A stretch of 64,000 nt of DNA from Emcibacteraceae bacterium (GTDB lineage: Bacteria; Pseudomonadota; Alphaproteobacteria; Sphingomonadales; Emcibacteraceae). The stretch lies in the NCBI GenBank assembly GCA_021774795.1, contig JAJFIR010000036.1:1-64000 (forward strand), given 5' to 3'. Positions 10,574 through 19,947 of the stretch are shown here, in pieces (position 1 is the stretch's first letter; each line of letters begins with the position of its first letter). Made by a program: the position numbers and the translations under genes. Under the pieces are notes generated by a model, which saw nothing but the letters and a program-made list of their open reading frames with translations, did no database searches and was not told the origin of the DNA.

Positions 10574-11353
10574 TTATCGTAGCATAGATAATTTCAGAAG
10601 TTTTTCTTGTTCCAAGATGACATTCTCTCGAATTTCACCGTCCGCACCGAGTGAAACAACTTCTTTCTCTCCAACAAATATGGAAAGCGCACCGGCATTA
10701 TTTGTCATGAGATTCAGTCCAAATGGTTTTGGGGAAATTAGGTTTTCCCCTTTCACCAAAATTTTGTCAACGAGAACGGTCCCATCTTCTTCGGAGATTC
10801 TCACCCACACATCTTCACTGGCTTTTAGGCGCACTTCATCTGAGGTTCCCGAAACGACTGCCGCGTTATTTTCGCTAAATTCAACTGGCGTTGCTTCAGA
10901 TTGCAAGCTTGTCGGCACCAGCAACTCAGGTGTTTCTTCGGCATCTAAACGATCATAGCTCGTCCAGACACCAAAAAACAATGCCACACAAATCATAGCG
11001 ATCCCCGCCACGCTTTTAATCGGAAACGAGTTATATTTTTCAGCCTCAGGAAAAGACAGCACTACCCCTTGAGTAGAACCCGCATATTCCTTTTCGTATA
11101 GAGCGATAACTTCGTTGGTATTTAGCCCCAGATAGTTGGAATAATTTTTCAAAAACCCTGTAGCATAGCAAGACGATGGAAATGAGCCGAAGTCATCCAG
11201 CTCAAGTGCTTCTAGCAAATATGGTTTTATGTACAGATCGTCGGCGATAATATTAAGGTCCCTGACAGTATGCTTTTGACGCGCCTGTTTCAATATCCTA
11301 CCAACACTTTTCTGTGCTTCGATAAATTCTATACCTGTACCAATTGAGTTCAA
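10574..11353 (-). CDS. rodZ: RodZ-like helix-turn-helix membrane protein (DUF4115)
   Basis: Bitopic inner-membrane protein linked to the MreB cytoskeleton and cell shape in the RodZ family. The 259 residues show a cytoplasmic HTH_25 domain (about 15-85), one transmembrane segment (about 112-132) and a periplasmic C-terminal DUF4115 domain (about 165-255) with the usual RLKASEDVWVRI-type strand. The start is a TTG preceded by GGGA; no ATG is available in frame. It heads the ispG-hisS-prfA-prmC operon, the usual arrangement in Alphaproteobacteria. A conserved palindrome lies in its leader. Confidence 0.87.
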   Translation of the reverse strand: MNSIGTGIEFIEAQKSVGRILKQARQKHTVRDLNIIADDLYIKPYLLEALELDDFGSFPSSCYATGFLKNYSNYLGLNTNEVIALYEKEYAGSTQGVVLSFPEAEKYNSFPIKSVAGIAMICVALFFGVWTSYDRLDAEETPELLVPTSLQSEATPVEFSENNAAVVSGTSDEVRLKASEDVWVRISEEDGTVLVDKILVKGENLISPKPFGLNLMTNNAGALSIFVGEKEVVSLGADGEIRENVILEQEKLLKLSMLR

Positions 11354-11426
11354 TTTAAATATTCCCAGTTATTTATCATCTACTTATTTTTATGTATCTC
11401 ACGTGTAGATGTGATCAGTATTTTTT

Positions 11427-11475
11427 AGTTAACTAATATGGTTAACTTTTTCATTATTACTGGAATAAGATTATA
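11427..11475 (-). promoter_or_regulatory. Candidate rodZ promoter with a palindromic operator
   Basis: Read on the minus strand, a perfect TATAAT lies at 11475-11470, with no good -35 element upstream. Just after the expected transcription start is a perfect 7-base inverted repeat, AGTTAAC (11427-11433) and GTTAACT (11441-11447), with a 7-base centre. On the minus strand it is followed by A residues rather than T, so it is not a terminator of ptsP. The position suits a repressor operator. Confidence 0.4.
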
Positions 11476-11631
11476 AATTCGTTAAACAAAAATATTTCTT
11501 ATCCAAGCCACTCAAAATACTGATAAAATTACTAATTCTCCGCTATTATTAAAGTCAACCTTATATTAATGCAAAGAGTCAACAAAAAACTGCAACTAAC
11601 GGTAAATATAAGGGAAATTAGCCTAGAATCG

Positions 11632-13896
11632 TTAAATTCTGATGTTGTGGTCCTTGGCAAAAGACTTTAGCTGACCTCTAATATCGCTATCAGAACGACT
11701 CAGCAATTCCCCGACAAAGGGCTGTATCATGCTAAAATCCAGACTTCTTATCATCATCTTAACAGGGCCTATCGCGGCCGGTGCAACAGATAATCTTCTA
11801 AGGCCAATCGCAATCAATGCAAGCGCACCAATCGACTTCCCGCCAATCTCTCCGCATAGTGTTAGAGGCACATTATGGTGAGAACATTTATCAACAATAA
11901 ATCGCAACATATTCAGAGCAGGGGGAGACAACGTATCGTAACGTTGATTGAGCTTCGGGTTTTCTCGGTCGGAGGCAAAAAAGAACTGCATAAGATCATT
12001 GCTGCCAATAGAGATAAAATCGGCTATTGGCAGCAACTCATCCAGTTGCCAGACAAGGCTGGGAACTTCTAACATGGTGCCAACTTTAATTTCCTTTGGA
12101 AGTGGTCTGCTGTTTTTCCTGTGGCGGTCTAATTCTTTTTCCAAGATTGTCTTTGCAAACCTAAATTCGTTTACGTCCGTAATCATAGGAAACATAACAT
12201 TCAATGTAGTACCCGCCGCAGCCGTTATTAAAGCTCGAAGCTGATATCTGAGCAGGGCCGGCCTATCAAGTGCAATTCTTATTGCGCGCCACCCCAACGC
12301 GGGGTTTACCTCATGATCCCGCTTAAGAAAAGAGACTTCTTTATCACCGCCAATATCCAGTGTTCTGAATGTCACCGGTTTTGCCCCGGCAGCTTCTATA
12401 ATCGATTTATAAAACTCGGCTTGCGGATGAACCCGTGGAAGTGTTTTGCTGATCATAAACTGGAACTCTGTCCGAAATAAACCAACTCCCGATGCACCTG
12501 TGCGATGCATACCTTCTATGTCCATGGCCAACCCGCCATTAATCACAAGTTCTATTTGAACGCCATCTTTAGTGACAACCGGTTTATCCCGCATATCATC
12601 ATAGCGCGCAAGTAGTTTAGTTCTCGCGGCAATAGTATCTCGATAGCTTTCAAGTATCTCCGGCGGTGGAGAAATGTATATCTCTCCATCGAGACCATGC
12701 ACAATAATTTGTGCCCCTTCATCAACATCAAGGATGCCGGTGTCAACCTGTCCTACCATCGGAATACCTAGTGCACGAGCAACAATAGCCACATGGGAAG
12801 TAGAAGAACCCTCCTGAAGAATAACAGCGTTTAACTTATCACGGTCATAATCCAATAATTCAGCTGGCCCCATATTACGGGCAATCACCACTGCGTTATC
12901 AGGCAACTTTTTATTCGCCGCTGTACCTGCTTTTCCCATTAAATGACGGATTAGACGGTTCGCCAAATCATCTAGATCACTAAGGCGTTCCCTCAAATAA
13001 GGGTCTTCCGTTTTCATCATCTTAGAGCGGTTTTCAATTTGAATTTTTTCAACGGCGGCCTCCGCTGTCAGCCCGCTTTCAATAGCATCCTCGATTTTAG
13101 ATCGCCAGCCTTTATCCCTGGCAAACAGTTTATATACATCTAATATTTCCCTATGCTCTCCATGATGAATAATATCTTCCGCAGACATAATCTCATCAAT
13201 TTGCGCTAGCAAACTATTAAACCCCTTGTCAAGGTTGCGCTGTTGCAATGCGTAGTCCTCGGAAAGATGTTCTATAATTTCGACCTTTGGCTCGTGCATA
13301 ACAGCGACACCCTCCGCCAGTCCTTCAGCGAAAACCAGTCCATCAAACCGCGAAACTATAGCGCGATCCATATTTCCGTCTTTTTGATCTTGCGCAATAA
13401 GAAGATCACCGCTCACCACCAATTCCGCTAACACCATTGCAACGGTTTGAAGGGCTTCTTCCTCTTCATCAGAATAGTGGCGGCTGGCCTCATTTTGGAC
13501 AACCAATACACCAACGACTTTTCCCGACCTTAAAATCGGTACGGCCATCAATGATTTATATATCTCTTCACCAGTTTCGGGGCGGTAGGCAAATTTTGGA
13601 TGGCTTTGCGCATCGCTCAGATTTAGTGAAGTTCCCGCTGACGCAACCAGCCCCACCAATCCTTCTCCGACCCGCAACTTGGTAATATGGACAGCCTCAG
13701 ATTTCAAGCCTTCGGTAGCGAAAAGCTCCAATACATCCGAATCCCGTATAAAATACGCAGAACAAACTTCAGCCACCATGTTACTGGCGACAAGATGAAC
13801 GACTCGGTTCAGACGCTCTTCCGCAACATCTGCGCTTGCCATTATTTCATGTAGCTGCCTCATTAAGCGACGAGGAGCGTTCTTAGCGGGTGTCAA
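11632..13896 (-). CDS. ptsP: PTS-Ntr enzyme I (phosphoenolpyruvate-protein phosphotransferase)
   Basis: Enzyme I of the nitrogen-related phosphotransferase system: it takes phosphate from PEP and passes it to NPr as a regulatory relay. It has an N-terminal GAF sensor domain (about 15-165), the enzyme I N domain, the swivelling phosphohistidine domain with SSTSHVAIVAR (active-site His) and the C-terminal PEP-binding barrel with the catalytic cysteine in LCGEIGG. A strong AGGAGG at 13907-13902 lies 5 bases before the TTG at 13896, so I choose that start (754 residues); another TTG at 13917 lies upstream of the ribosome-binding site. It follows lysC and a flavoprotein gene. Confidence 0.95.
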   Translation of the reverse strand: MTPAKNAPRRLMRQLHEIMASADVAEERLNRVVHLVASNMVAEVCSAYFIRDSDVLELFATEGLKSEAVHITKLRVGEGLVGLVASAGTSLNLSDAQSHPKFAYRPETGEEIYKSLMAVPILRSGKVVGVLVVQNEASRHYSDEEEEALQTVAMVLAELVVSGDLLIAQDQKDGNMDRAIVSRFDGLVFAEGLAEGVAVMHEPKVEIIEHLSEDYALQQRNLDKGFNSLLAQIDEIMSAEDIIHHGEHREILDVYKLFARDKGWRSKIEDAIESGLTAEAAVEKIQIENRSKMMKTEDPYLRERLSDLDDLANRLIRHLMGKAGTAANKKLPDNAVVIARNMGPAELLDYDRDKLNAVILQEGSSTSHVAIVARALGIPMVGQVDTGILDVDEGAQIIVHGLDGEIYISPPPEILESYRDTIAARTKLLARYDDMRDKPVVTKDGVQIELVINGGLAMDIEGMHRTGASGVGLFRTEFQFMISKTLPRVHPQAEFYKSIIEAAGAKPVTFRTLDIGGDKEVSFLKRDHEVNPALGWRAIRIALDRPALLRYQLRALITAAAGTTLNVMFPMITDVNEFRFAKTILEKELDRHRKNSRPLPKEIKVGTMLEVPSLVWQLDELLPIADFISIGSNDLMQFFFASDRENPKLNQRYDTLSPPALNMLRFIVDKCSHHNVPLTLCGEIGGKSIGALALIAIGLRRLSVAPAAIGPVKMMIRSLDFSMIQPFVGELLSRSDSDIRGQLKSFAKDHNIRI

Positions 13897-13931
13897 AATG
13901 CCCTCCTTGATCGACAATTAAATTACGTCAT

Positions 13932-14939
13932 TTAAGCCAGTTGGCCCATAGCCTGTTCAATTAATCCATCGAGTATTTCTGTAACCGGTTGGACTTTCTT
14001 TACCATACCAACACTTTGGCCAGCCATAACAGAGCCATTCTCAGTGTCGCCGTCGATAACCGCACGGCGCAGAGCGCCAGCCCAATAATGTTCTATCTCT
14101 AATTGTGCTTCAACCATGCCAAGTTCTCCAGATTGAAATTTGTTTATCACATTTCGCTGCGTTTCCATAAATTCAACCGACGCCGCATTTTTAAGAGCGC
14201 GAACCGGAATTACAGGAAACCTCGGATCAATTTGTACCGAAGTAATAGCATCTCGTGCGTTCCCGCGCATAAACATTTTTTTGAAATTCTCATGCGCTAT
14301 GGACTCTTCTGCACATACAAATAAAGTTCCCAACTGGCATCCCGAAGCACCCATCTGCAAATATGACGCGATAACTTCACCGCGCCCAATACCTCCAGCA
14401 ACAAAAACCGGAACGTCAGTAATATAAGGAAGAATTTCTTGAGCCAGGACCGATGTCGATACAGGACCGATATGTCCTCCTGCTTCGGATCCTTCAACAA
14501 TGAGAGCGTCAACACCGCTGCGAATTAACTTCTTAGCCAAAATTAAAGCCGGCGAAAAACATATCACCTTGGCACCACCATCTTTAATTCTCTTAATCAA
14601 ATCGCTCGTCGGAATACCGCCTGCCAAAACGACGTATTTCACTTTGTGAGCAAGGGTCACATCTATTAATGCCTCAATATCTGGATGCATTGTAATAAGA
14701 TTCACGCCGAATGGTTTTTTTGTTTTCGCGTATGTTTCTTCAATAACTGTTGATAATAAGTCCGGCGTCATGCTCCCACACGCTATAACACCAAATCCGC
14801 CAGCATTTGAGAGGGCGCTCACTAAATTACTTTCAGAAAGCCAACTCATGGCACCGCCAAGAATAGCGTATTCGGTTCCCAGAAAATCCGTCCCTTTTTT
14901 CCAAAGCTGGTCTAGTTCTTTACGACTTTCTGCTGTCAT
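13932..14939 (-). CDS. Nitronate monooxygenase-family FMN protein
   Basis: A 335-residue TIM-barrel flavoprotein of the nitronate monooxygenase / enoyl-ACP reductase II (FabK-like) superfamily. Evidence includes the N-terminal AILGGAMSWLS, the substrate-site block VEGSEAGGHIG, and the phosphate-binding VFVAGGIGRG followed by GASGCQLGT. These fit FMN binding. Whether it oxidises nitroalkanes or reduces enoyl-ACP cannot be decided from sequence. It lies between lysC and ptsP, which are often adjacent in the class; the three probably form one transcript. Confidence 0.85.
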   Translation of the reverse strand: MTAESRKELDQLWKKGTDFLGTEYAILGGAMSWLSESNLVSALSNAGGFGVIACGSMTPDLLSTVIEETYAKTKKPFGVNLITMHPDIEALIDVTLAHKVKYVVLAGGIPTSDLIKRIKDGGAKVICFSPALILAKKLIRSGVDALIVEGSEAGGHIGPVSTSVLAQEILPYITDVPVFVAGGIGRGEVIASYLQMGASGCQLGTLFVCAEESIAHENFKKMFMRGNARDAITSVQIDPRFPVIPVRALKNAASVEFMETQRNVINKFQSGELGMVEAQLEIEHYWAGALRRAVIDGDTENGSVMAGQSVGMVKKVQPVTEILDGLIEQAMGQLA

Positions 14940-14965
14940 TTTTTTTATCTTTCACAATTTGTTAG

Positions 14966-16183
14966 TTACGCAGCATCAAGTCCATATGCCGTATGAAGAG
15001 CCCGCACCGCAAGCTCCGTATATTCAGCGTCTATTAAAACACTGATTTTAATTTCAGAAGTAGATATTACCTGAATGTTTATACCTTTATCAGCAAGGGT
15101 TTTAAACATTGTTGCAGCGACCCCGGCATGCGAACGCATGCCAACCCCAATTACAGAGATTTTTACCACATTGCTATCCGTTAATATAGTGTCAAACTCG
15201 ATATCATCTGCACTTTGCAATATCATTCTTGCTTTTTCCAGATCATTGTCAGGTACGGTAAAGGTTACGTCTGTTTTATTTCCATCTTCCGTTTCGTTCT
15301 GAATGATCATATCAACGTTAATATTTCCATCCGCAAGGCTCGAAAACACATCGCTCGCGATGCCGGGTTTGTTTTTAACACCAACTATAGTGATTTGCGC
15401 TTCATTTTTGGCATAGGCAATGCCACTTACGACCTGTTTTTCCACAATCTCTTCCTCATCAACAACCATTGTTCCCGGTTCATTAATAAAACTTGATAAT
15501 ACTTGCACACGAACTTTGTGGTTCATGGCCATGGCAACCGAACGGGTTTGCAAAACTTTTGCGCCAAGGGAAGCCATTTCTAACATCTCTTCATAAGTTA
15601 TCTTTTCAAGCTTTCGCGCCTGCGGCACAATTCGAGGGTCCGCTGTATAAACCCCATCAACATCTGTATAAATATCACACCGATCCGCGTTCAAGGCCGC
15701 AGCAAGCGCAACCGCTGAAGTATCCGTACCGCCACGGCCAAGTGTTGTTACCCTATTATCCGCTGAAATTCCTTGAAACCCCGCCATAACGCAAACAACA
15801 CCATTTTCCATTCTGCTTAATAAGTCTTGCGTCCCTATTTCTTCAATGCGCGCAGCACCATGAACCTGATTAGTTCTAAATGGAATTTGCCATCCAAGCC
15901 ATGACCGCGCGGGAACGCCTAAATCCTGCAATGCTAAAGCAAGAAGGCCAGCTGTGATTTGCTCGCCTGCGGAGACAACACTGTCATATTCACGAGCGTC
16001 ATGAAGAGGAGAAATTTCTTCCACCCAGCTTACCAGCTGATCTGTTGTCCCAGCCATCGCAGAAACAAATACTGCAACTTGATTGCCATCATCAAATTCT
16101 TTTTTTACGCGCGCCGCAACAATTCGAATTCTTTCCAAATCTGCAACCGATGTGCCGCCAAATTTCATAACTATGCGTGACAT
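14966..16183 (-). CDS. lysC: Aspartate kinase
   Basis: First step of the lysine, threonine, methionine and diaminopimelate pathway: phosphorylation of aspartate. The 405 residues carry the KFGGTS signature at 7-12, a catalytic domain to about 245 with FQGIS and LGRGGTDTSAVA, and two C-terminal ACT domains (about 265-400) for feedback control by end-product amino acids. This is the length of the monofunctional LysC class. It is divergent from ubiG. Confidence 0.97.
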   Translation of the reverse strand: MSRIVMKFGGTSVADLERIRIVAARVKKEFDDGNQVAVFVSAMAGTTDQLVSWVEEISPLHDAREYDSVVSAGEQITAGLLALALQDLGVPARSWLGWQIPFRTNQVHGAARIEEIGTQDLLSRMENGVVCVMAGFQGISADNRVTTLGRGGTDTSAVALAAALNADRCDIYTDVDGVYTADPRIVPQARKLEKITYEEMLEMASLGAKVLQTRSVAMAMNHKVRVQVLSSFINEPGTMVVDEEEIVEKQVVSGIAYAKNEAQITIVGVKNKPGIASDVFSSLADGNINVDMIIQNETEDGNKTDVTFTVPDNDLEKARMILQSADDIEFDTILTDSNVVKISVIGVGMRSHAGVAATMFKTLADKGINIQVISTSEIKISVLIDAEYTELAVRALHTAYGLDAA

Positions 16184-16255
16184 TCAAAATTCTCTTAATC
16201 TGCATGGACAATATAAACGAAATAAACAGCGCCATACATATATGCTTATAGGTGC

Positions 16256-16285
16256 TTGAAGCAAGTGCCGACTTGTATATATTAT
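16256..16285 (+). promoter_or_regulatory. Candidate promoter of ubiG-fdhD
   Basis: TTGAAG (16256-16261) and TATATT (16278-16283) are separated by 16 bases, 34 bases upstream of the ubiG start. A short CTTG/CAAG repeat overlaps the -35 element. Plausible by position only. Confidence 0.35.
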
Positions 16286-16316
16286 GTATTAGCACAAAAA
16301 TAAATGATCAAGGACC

Positions 16317-17087
16317 ATGATGACGCCTTCGAAAACTATTGCAACAGCCAAATCTGTTAACCCTGAGGAAATTTCACATTTTGCTTCGATGGCGGAAACA
16401 TGGTGGGATCCCGATGGTCCTTTTAAGCCACTTCATAGGCTAAATCCCACACGAATCGCTTTTGTAAAGCATCAAATTTGCACTCACTTTGGTCGCGATC
16501 CGATGACCGACAACCCGCTTGCCGATTTGCGTATTCTGGATATCGGCTGCGGGGGCGGCTTACTTTCTGAACCTATTGCCCGCCTTGGCGCAACTATGGT
16601 CGGCGCGGACGCCGCTGAAAAAAATATTAAAACTGCCAAGATTCACGCGGAACAAATAGGCCTTGATATCGATTATAGGTTTATCACCGCAGAGCAGCTA
16701 GCAAAGCAAGGTGAAAAATTTGACGTCGTCCTAAATATGGAAGTTATTGAACATGTGGCGGATATTTCCTCTTTCTTATGCGCCTGTCAGCAGCTCTTAA
16801 CCGATAACGGCTGTATGGCCTTATCAACAATCAACAGAACACTCAAATCATGGGCAATGGCAATCGCGGGGGCAGAATATATCATGAGGTGGCTGCCAAT
16901 CGGTACACATGACTGGAATAAGTTTCTTAAACCTTCGGAGCTTTGCGATGCAGCCATGCGATCCGGGCTTACTATAGAAAGCTTAAAAGGTATGGTTTAC
17001 AATCCTATCACGGCGACATGGTCGCTTGATGATCATGACTACTCCGTTAATTATCTCGCTTTAGCCGTTAATTCCGAAAATGGATAA
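16317..17087 (+). CDS. ubiG: Ubiquinone biosynthesis O-methyltransferase UbiG
   Basis: SAM-dependent enzyme that performs the two O-methylations of ubiquinone synthesis. The 256 residues contain the family N-terminal block (HFASMAETWWDPDGPFKPLH), motif I LDIGCGGGLLSEP near residue 80, an acidic loop GADAAEKNI and VVLNMEVIEHV. A cytoplasmic enzyme, probably loosely membrane-linked. Its last codons overlap fdhD by eight bases, so the two are co-transcribed. Confidence 0.97.
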   Translation: MMTPSKTIATAKSVNPEEISHFASMAETWWDPDGPFKPLHRLNPTRIAFVKHQICTHFGRDPMTDNPLADLRILDIGCGGGLLSEPIARLGATMVGADAAEKNIKTAKIHAEQIGLDIDYRFITAEQLAKQGEKFDVVLNMEVIEHVADISSFLCACQQLLTDNGCMALSTINRTLKSWAMAIAGAEYIMRWLPIGTHDWNKFLKPSELCDAAMRSGLTIESLKGMVYNPITATWSLDDHDYSVNYLALAVNSENG

Positions 17088-17877
17088 ATCGTCCAACACA
17101 AAATCCATGCGCATTTGGGCAAACGATCAGGATCGAACCGAAAGTCGTCCCGTCAGCAGTGAAATTCCAATCGTCCTCGAATATAACTGCGTTACCTTTG
17201 CCGTCATGATGGCAACTCCATATGATCTTGTCGATTTTTCATACGGGTTTAGTTTAACAGAAGGCATTATTGAAAATGCTGGCGATATTATTTACGCGCA
17301 AATAAAACCCGCCCCAAAAGGAAAAGTTGCGGCTATCGAAATTAACGCCAAAGCATTTCATAAACTTGAAAAATATAATCGAACCCTGGCGGGCCGCACC
17401 GGCTGCGGCCTTTGTGGTGTAGATAAGTTAGAACAAGCCATTAAACCGCTTAAAAAAGTCGTCTCCGACTTAAAAGTCGACGCCACAACAATTCATAAAT
17501 CAATGTCAAATATCAAGACTTTACAGCATTTGAACAAAGAAACTGGCGCACTGCATGCGGCCGCATTTGTCGACGGTTCAGGTGAAATCTTAACCGTGCG
17601 TGAGGATGTCGGACGCCATAATGCACTGGATAAGTTAATTGGACATTTAATTAGGGAAGGTAAAAACCCATCGGAAGGATATGTTTTGATCACAAGTCGG
17701 TGTAGTTTCGAAATGGTTCAAAAATGTGCTATCGCGGGCATCCCTCTTATCGCTGCGGTATCTGCAACCACTGACTTGGCAATAAAACTCGCAGAAGAGG
17801 CGTCAATCACTGTAATTGCCTTTGCGAGAAAGGACGGAATGAATATCGTAACTGATCCTGAAAATAGAGTTTTGTAG
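17080..17877 (+). CDS. fdhD: Formate dehydrogenase accessory sulfurtransferase FdhD
   Basis: FdhD moves sulfur from a cysteine desulfurase onto the molybdenum cofactor of formate dehydrogenases. The 265 residues show the cysteine loop GRTGCGLCGV (CxxC, about residues 108-112) and the C-terminal REDVGRHNALDKLIG block typical of the family. Its ATG lies inside the end of ubiG. It converges with mobA, a molybdenum cofactor gene, which fits a shared role in maturing formate dehydrogenase; no dehydrogenase structural gene is in the window. Confidence 0.95.
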   Translation: MDKSSNTKSMRIWANDQDRTESRPVSSEIPIVLEYNCVTFAVMMATPYDLVDFSYGFSLTEGIIENAGDIIYAQIKPAPKGKVAAIEINAKAFHKLEKYNRTLAGRTGCGLCGVDKLEQAIKPLKKVVSDLKVDATTIHKSMSNIKTLQHLNKETGALHAAAFVDGSGEILTVREDVGRHNALDKLIGHLIREGKNPSEGYVLITSRCSFEMVQKCAIAGIPLIAAVSATTDLAIKLAEEASITVIAFARKDGMNIVTDPENRVL

Positions 17878-17891
17878 ATATTTAGGTTTGT

Positions 17892-18506
17892 TTAAAGCAC
17901 CTTTTCTGCCTCTATTAAGTCAGTCTGCGAATTAATATTGAAAAATGGATGCCCTCCGTCGTTCCACGATACTTCTGACGCGGTATGACTATTGATCCAA
18001 TCCATCGTCTTAAGCGCGCCTCTATCCAGTCTTTCCTCAAGCTCTTCCATAAGTGAAATATTCCACAGCCCGTGCACAGGATGAATTTGATGAGTGGATT
18101 TAGCAATAATTATATCATTTTCAGTCTCGTCAAAGAGCCTTGATACAAAGTCGTCTGGAAGAAATGGCGTGTCACACGATGTGGTAACAACCGATGCAAA
18201 CCCATGTTCCCTTGCATATTTAAGGGCCGTATAAATTCCCCCTAGCGGCCCCAAAGGTTCGCCGCCCTTATCAAATTTTGAATCTGGAACAACTTCTAAA
18301 GGAAGATCACTGACCCTATCCATATTACCATTAATATTTAATATGAGGCGATCTACCTGCGGGCTAAATCTTTCGATAACATGGTCTATTATTCTTTTAT
18401 TGCCTAATGTTAAAAGAAATTTGTCATGTCCACGCATGCGGACAGACGAACCTCCGGCGACGATCATACCAAGAATTTTGTCATTCTGATTATGGGATTG
18501 GCTCAT
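17892..18506 (-). CDS. mobA: Molybdenum cofactor guanylyltransferase
   Basis: Transfers GMP to molybdopterin to make the guanine dinucleotide cofactor. The 204 residues open with the nucleotidyltransferase signature GMIVAGGSSVRMRGHDK, with the GG, R and K of the GTP site present, and have the metal-binding TSCDTPFL block near residue 105. It lies 14 bases from the convergent fdhD stop and follows the DUF1178 gene. Confidence 0.9.
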   Translation of the reverse strand: MSQSHNQNDKILGMIVAGGSSVRMRGHDKFLLTLGNKRIIDHVIERFSPQVDRLILNINGNMDRVSDLPLEVVPDSKFDKGGEPLGPLGGIYTALKYAREHGFASVVTTSCDTPFLPDDFVSRLFDETENDIIIAKSTHQIHPVHGLWNISLMEELEERLDRGALKTMDWINSHTASEVSWNDGGHPFFNINSQTDLIEAEKVL

Positions 18507-18515
18507 ATATAAAGC

Positions 18516-19022
18516 CTAGCTATCGAGTTTATCTGTACCCGGAATGGGAAGAATATCAATGCCTTCATCGAGTAATTCTTCCGTTTCTTTAATCGTTGTC
18601 TCACCGTATATGCCGCGCATTTCGCTCTCACCATAATGGATTTTCCGGGCTTCGTCAGCAAAATCGTCTCCAACATATTCACATGTTTTTTCGACCTGTT
18701 TTCTGAACTTAGCCATGGTGTTATGCATATGTTCAAGTGCACGCTTCACATCATCCGAACTTACTTCATTGGTTTTTGATGAATGAGCGCTAACCAATAC
18801 TTTATGATGATCATGTTCGTTTTGCGAATGCGCCGCATCCAATTCCACCAAGCTATTATTGGCAGAAATATTTGGAGCCATAAGTGATTTGGATGTTCTG
18901 GTGCATCCACACAAAGGACATTCCACAAGTTCACTATTTACCTGCTTTTCAAAGGCTTCGTTATTTTGGAACCATGCTTCGAAGACATGGCCTCCACTGC
19001 ATTTAACATCAAATAATATCAT
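18516..19022 (-). CDS. DUF1178 family protein
   Basis: A 168-residue protein whose N terminus (MILFDVKCSGGHVFEAWF) and following ECPLCGC form a zinc-ribbon-like pair of cysteine motifs (Cys8, then Cys39/Cys42/Cys44 approximately). This is the DUF1178 family, of unknown function. I choose the ATG at 19022; an upstream in-frame ATG at 19064 would add 14 residues absent from the family pattern. It belongs to a minus-strand run with a nitrilase-family gene and a glutaredoxin. Confidence 0.85.
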   Translation of the reverse strand: MILFDVKCSGGHVFEAWFQNNEAFEKQVNSELVECPLCGCTRTSKSLMAPNISANNSLVELDAAHSQNEHDHHKVLVSAHSSKTNEVSSDDVKRALEHMHNTMAKFRKQVEKTCEYVGDDFADEARKIHYGESEMRGIYGETTIKETEELLDEGIDILPIPGTDKLDS

Positions 19023-19072
19023 AATTTTTATTCTAACTCTTATAAAGCCAACTTTTCCAGCCAACTAATCAC

Positions 19073-19915
19073 TTATGAAGATATAACAACATTTTTGTCG
19101 TGGGTCAAAGAAGCAATGCGATTTCTCGCTTCTTGAGATTTCTTCATATCGATCTGCGCTATTATAATGCCTTCTTCTGTTCTGCCATCCACCAGTATTT
19201 CTCCCCACGGATCAATAATTAGCGAATGTCCATATGTTTTGCGACCGTTTATATGAAGACCCACTTGAGCCGGTGCAAATACATAAGCTCCGTTTTCAAT
19301 GGCCCGCGCCTTGAGCAGCGCATGCCAATGAGCTTCACCTGTTGTTTTTGTGAAAGCTGCGGGGACGGTCAACATCGTAGCACCCGCCTGGGAAAGCATT
19401 CTGTATAAATAAGGGAACCGCACATCATAGCAGATTGTTAAGCCAACTTTTCCCCACGGAAGGTCCGCTACAACCGCCTTATCCCCAGCAATATATGATT
19501 TTGATTCCCTGAATTTATTTTCTCCCGGCAAATCCACGTCAAACATATGGATTTTATCGTATGAGACGACTTTCTTTCCTTTTGGTGAGAATAGAAAACT
19601 TCGATTTGCAGCTTTATTCCCTTCTTTTATGGCTATAGAGCCTATCAATAACCAAATTTCCAACTCTTGTGCCAAAGCTGCAAAATGACGCCATGACGGA
19701 TCGTTATCTTCTGTTTCAATCTTTTGCATCAAAAGCTTACTATCAAAATCAAGCAGCGTCGTCATTTCAGGTGTCAGAACAAAGTCAGCCCCTTTTGCTG
19801 CTGCTTTCCGAACGAGCTTTTCAGCGCACCGTATATTTTGCGCAATATCATCGCTCGACGTCATTTGCACAAGGCCGACGGTAAAGTTTTCTTTTGATAA
19901 ATTTTCAGCAGACAT
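19073..19915 (-). CDS. Carbon-nitrogen hydrolase (Nit1/Nit2-like amidase)
   Basis: A 280-residue nitrilase-superfamily amidase. The catalytic triad is visible: Glu in LTPEMTTLL (about residue 45), Lys in YDKIHMFDVD (about 120) and Cys in GLTICYDVRFPYLYR (about 160). Length and motifs fit the Nit branch, whose members hydrolyse deaminated glutathione or omega-amides; the choice between these is open. The nearby glutaredoxin gene makes a glutathione repair role reasonable, as inference. Confidence 0.88.
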   Translation of the reverse strand: MSAENLSKENFTVGLVQMTSSDDIAQNIRCAEKLVRKAAAKGADFVLTPEMTTLLDFDSKLLMQKIETEDNDPSWRHFAALAQELEIWLLIGSIAIKEGNKAANRSFLFSPKGKKVVSYDKIHMFDVDLPGENKFRESKSYIAGDKAVVADLPWGKVGLTICYDVRFPYLYRMLSQAGATMLTVPAAFTKTTGEAHWHALLKARAIENGAYVFAPAQVGLHINGRKTYGHSLIIDPWGEILVDGRTEEGIIIAQIDMKKSQEARNRIASLTHDKNVVISS

Positions 19916-19947
19916 GGCGAAAGATTAACACATGTAAATTAAAGAAT

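Noticed and set aside
11428-11446. Two GTTAAC sequences considered as a CtrA site
   Set aside because: CtrA sites have TTAA-N7-TTAAC; here nine bases separate the TTAA cores. The pair is better described as a palindrome.
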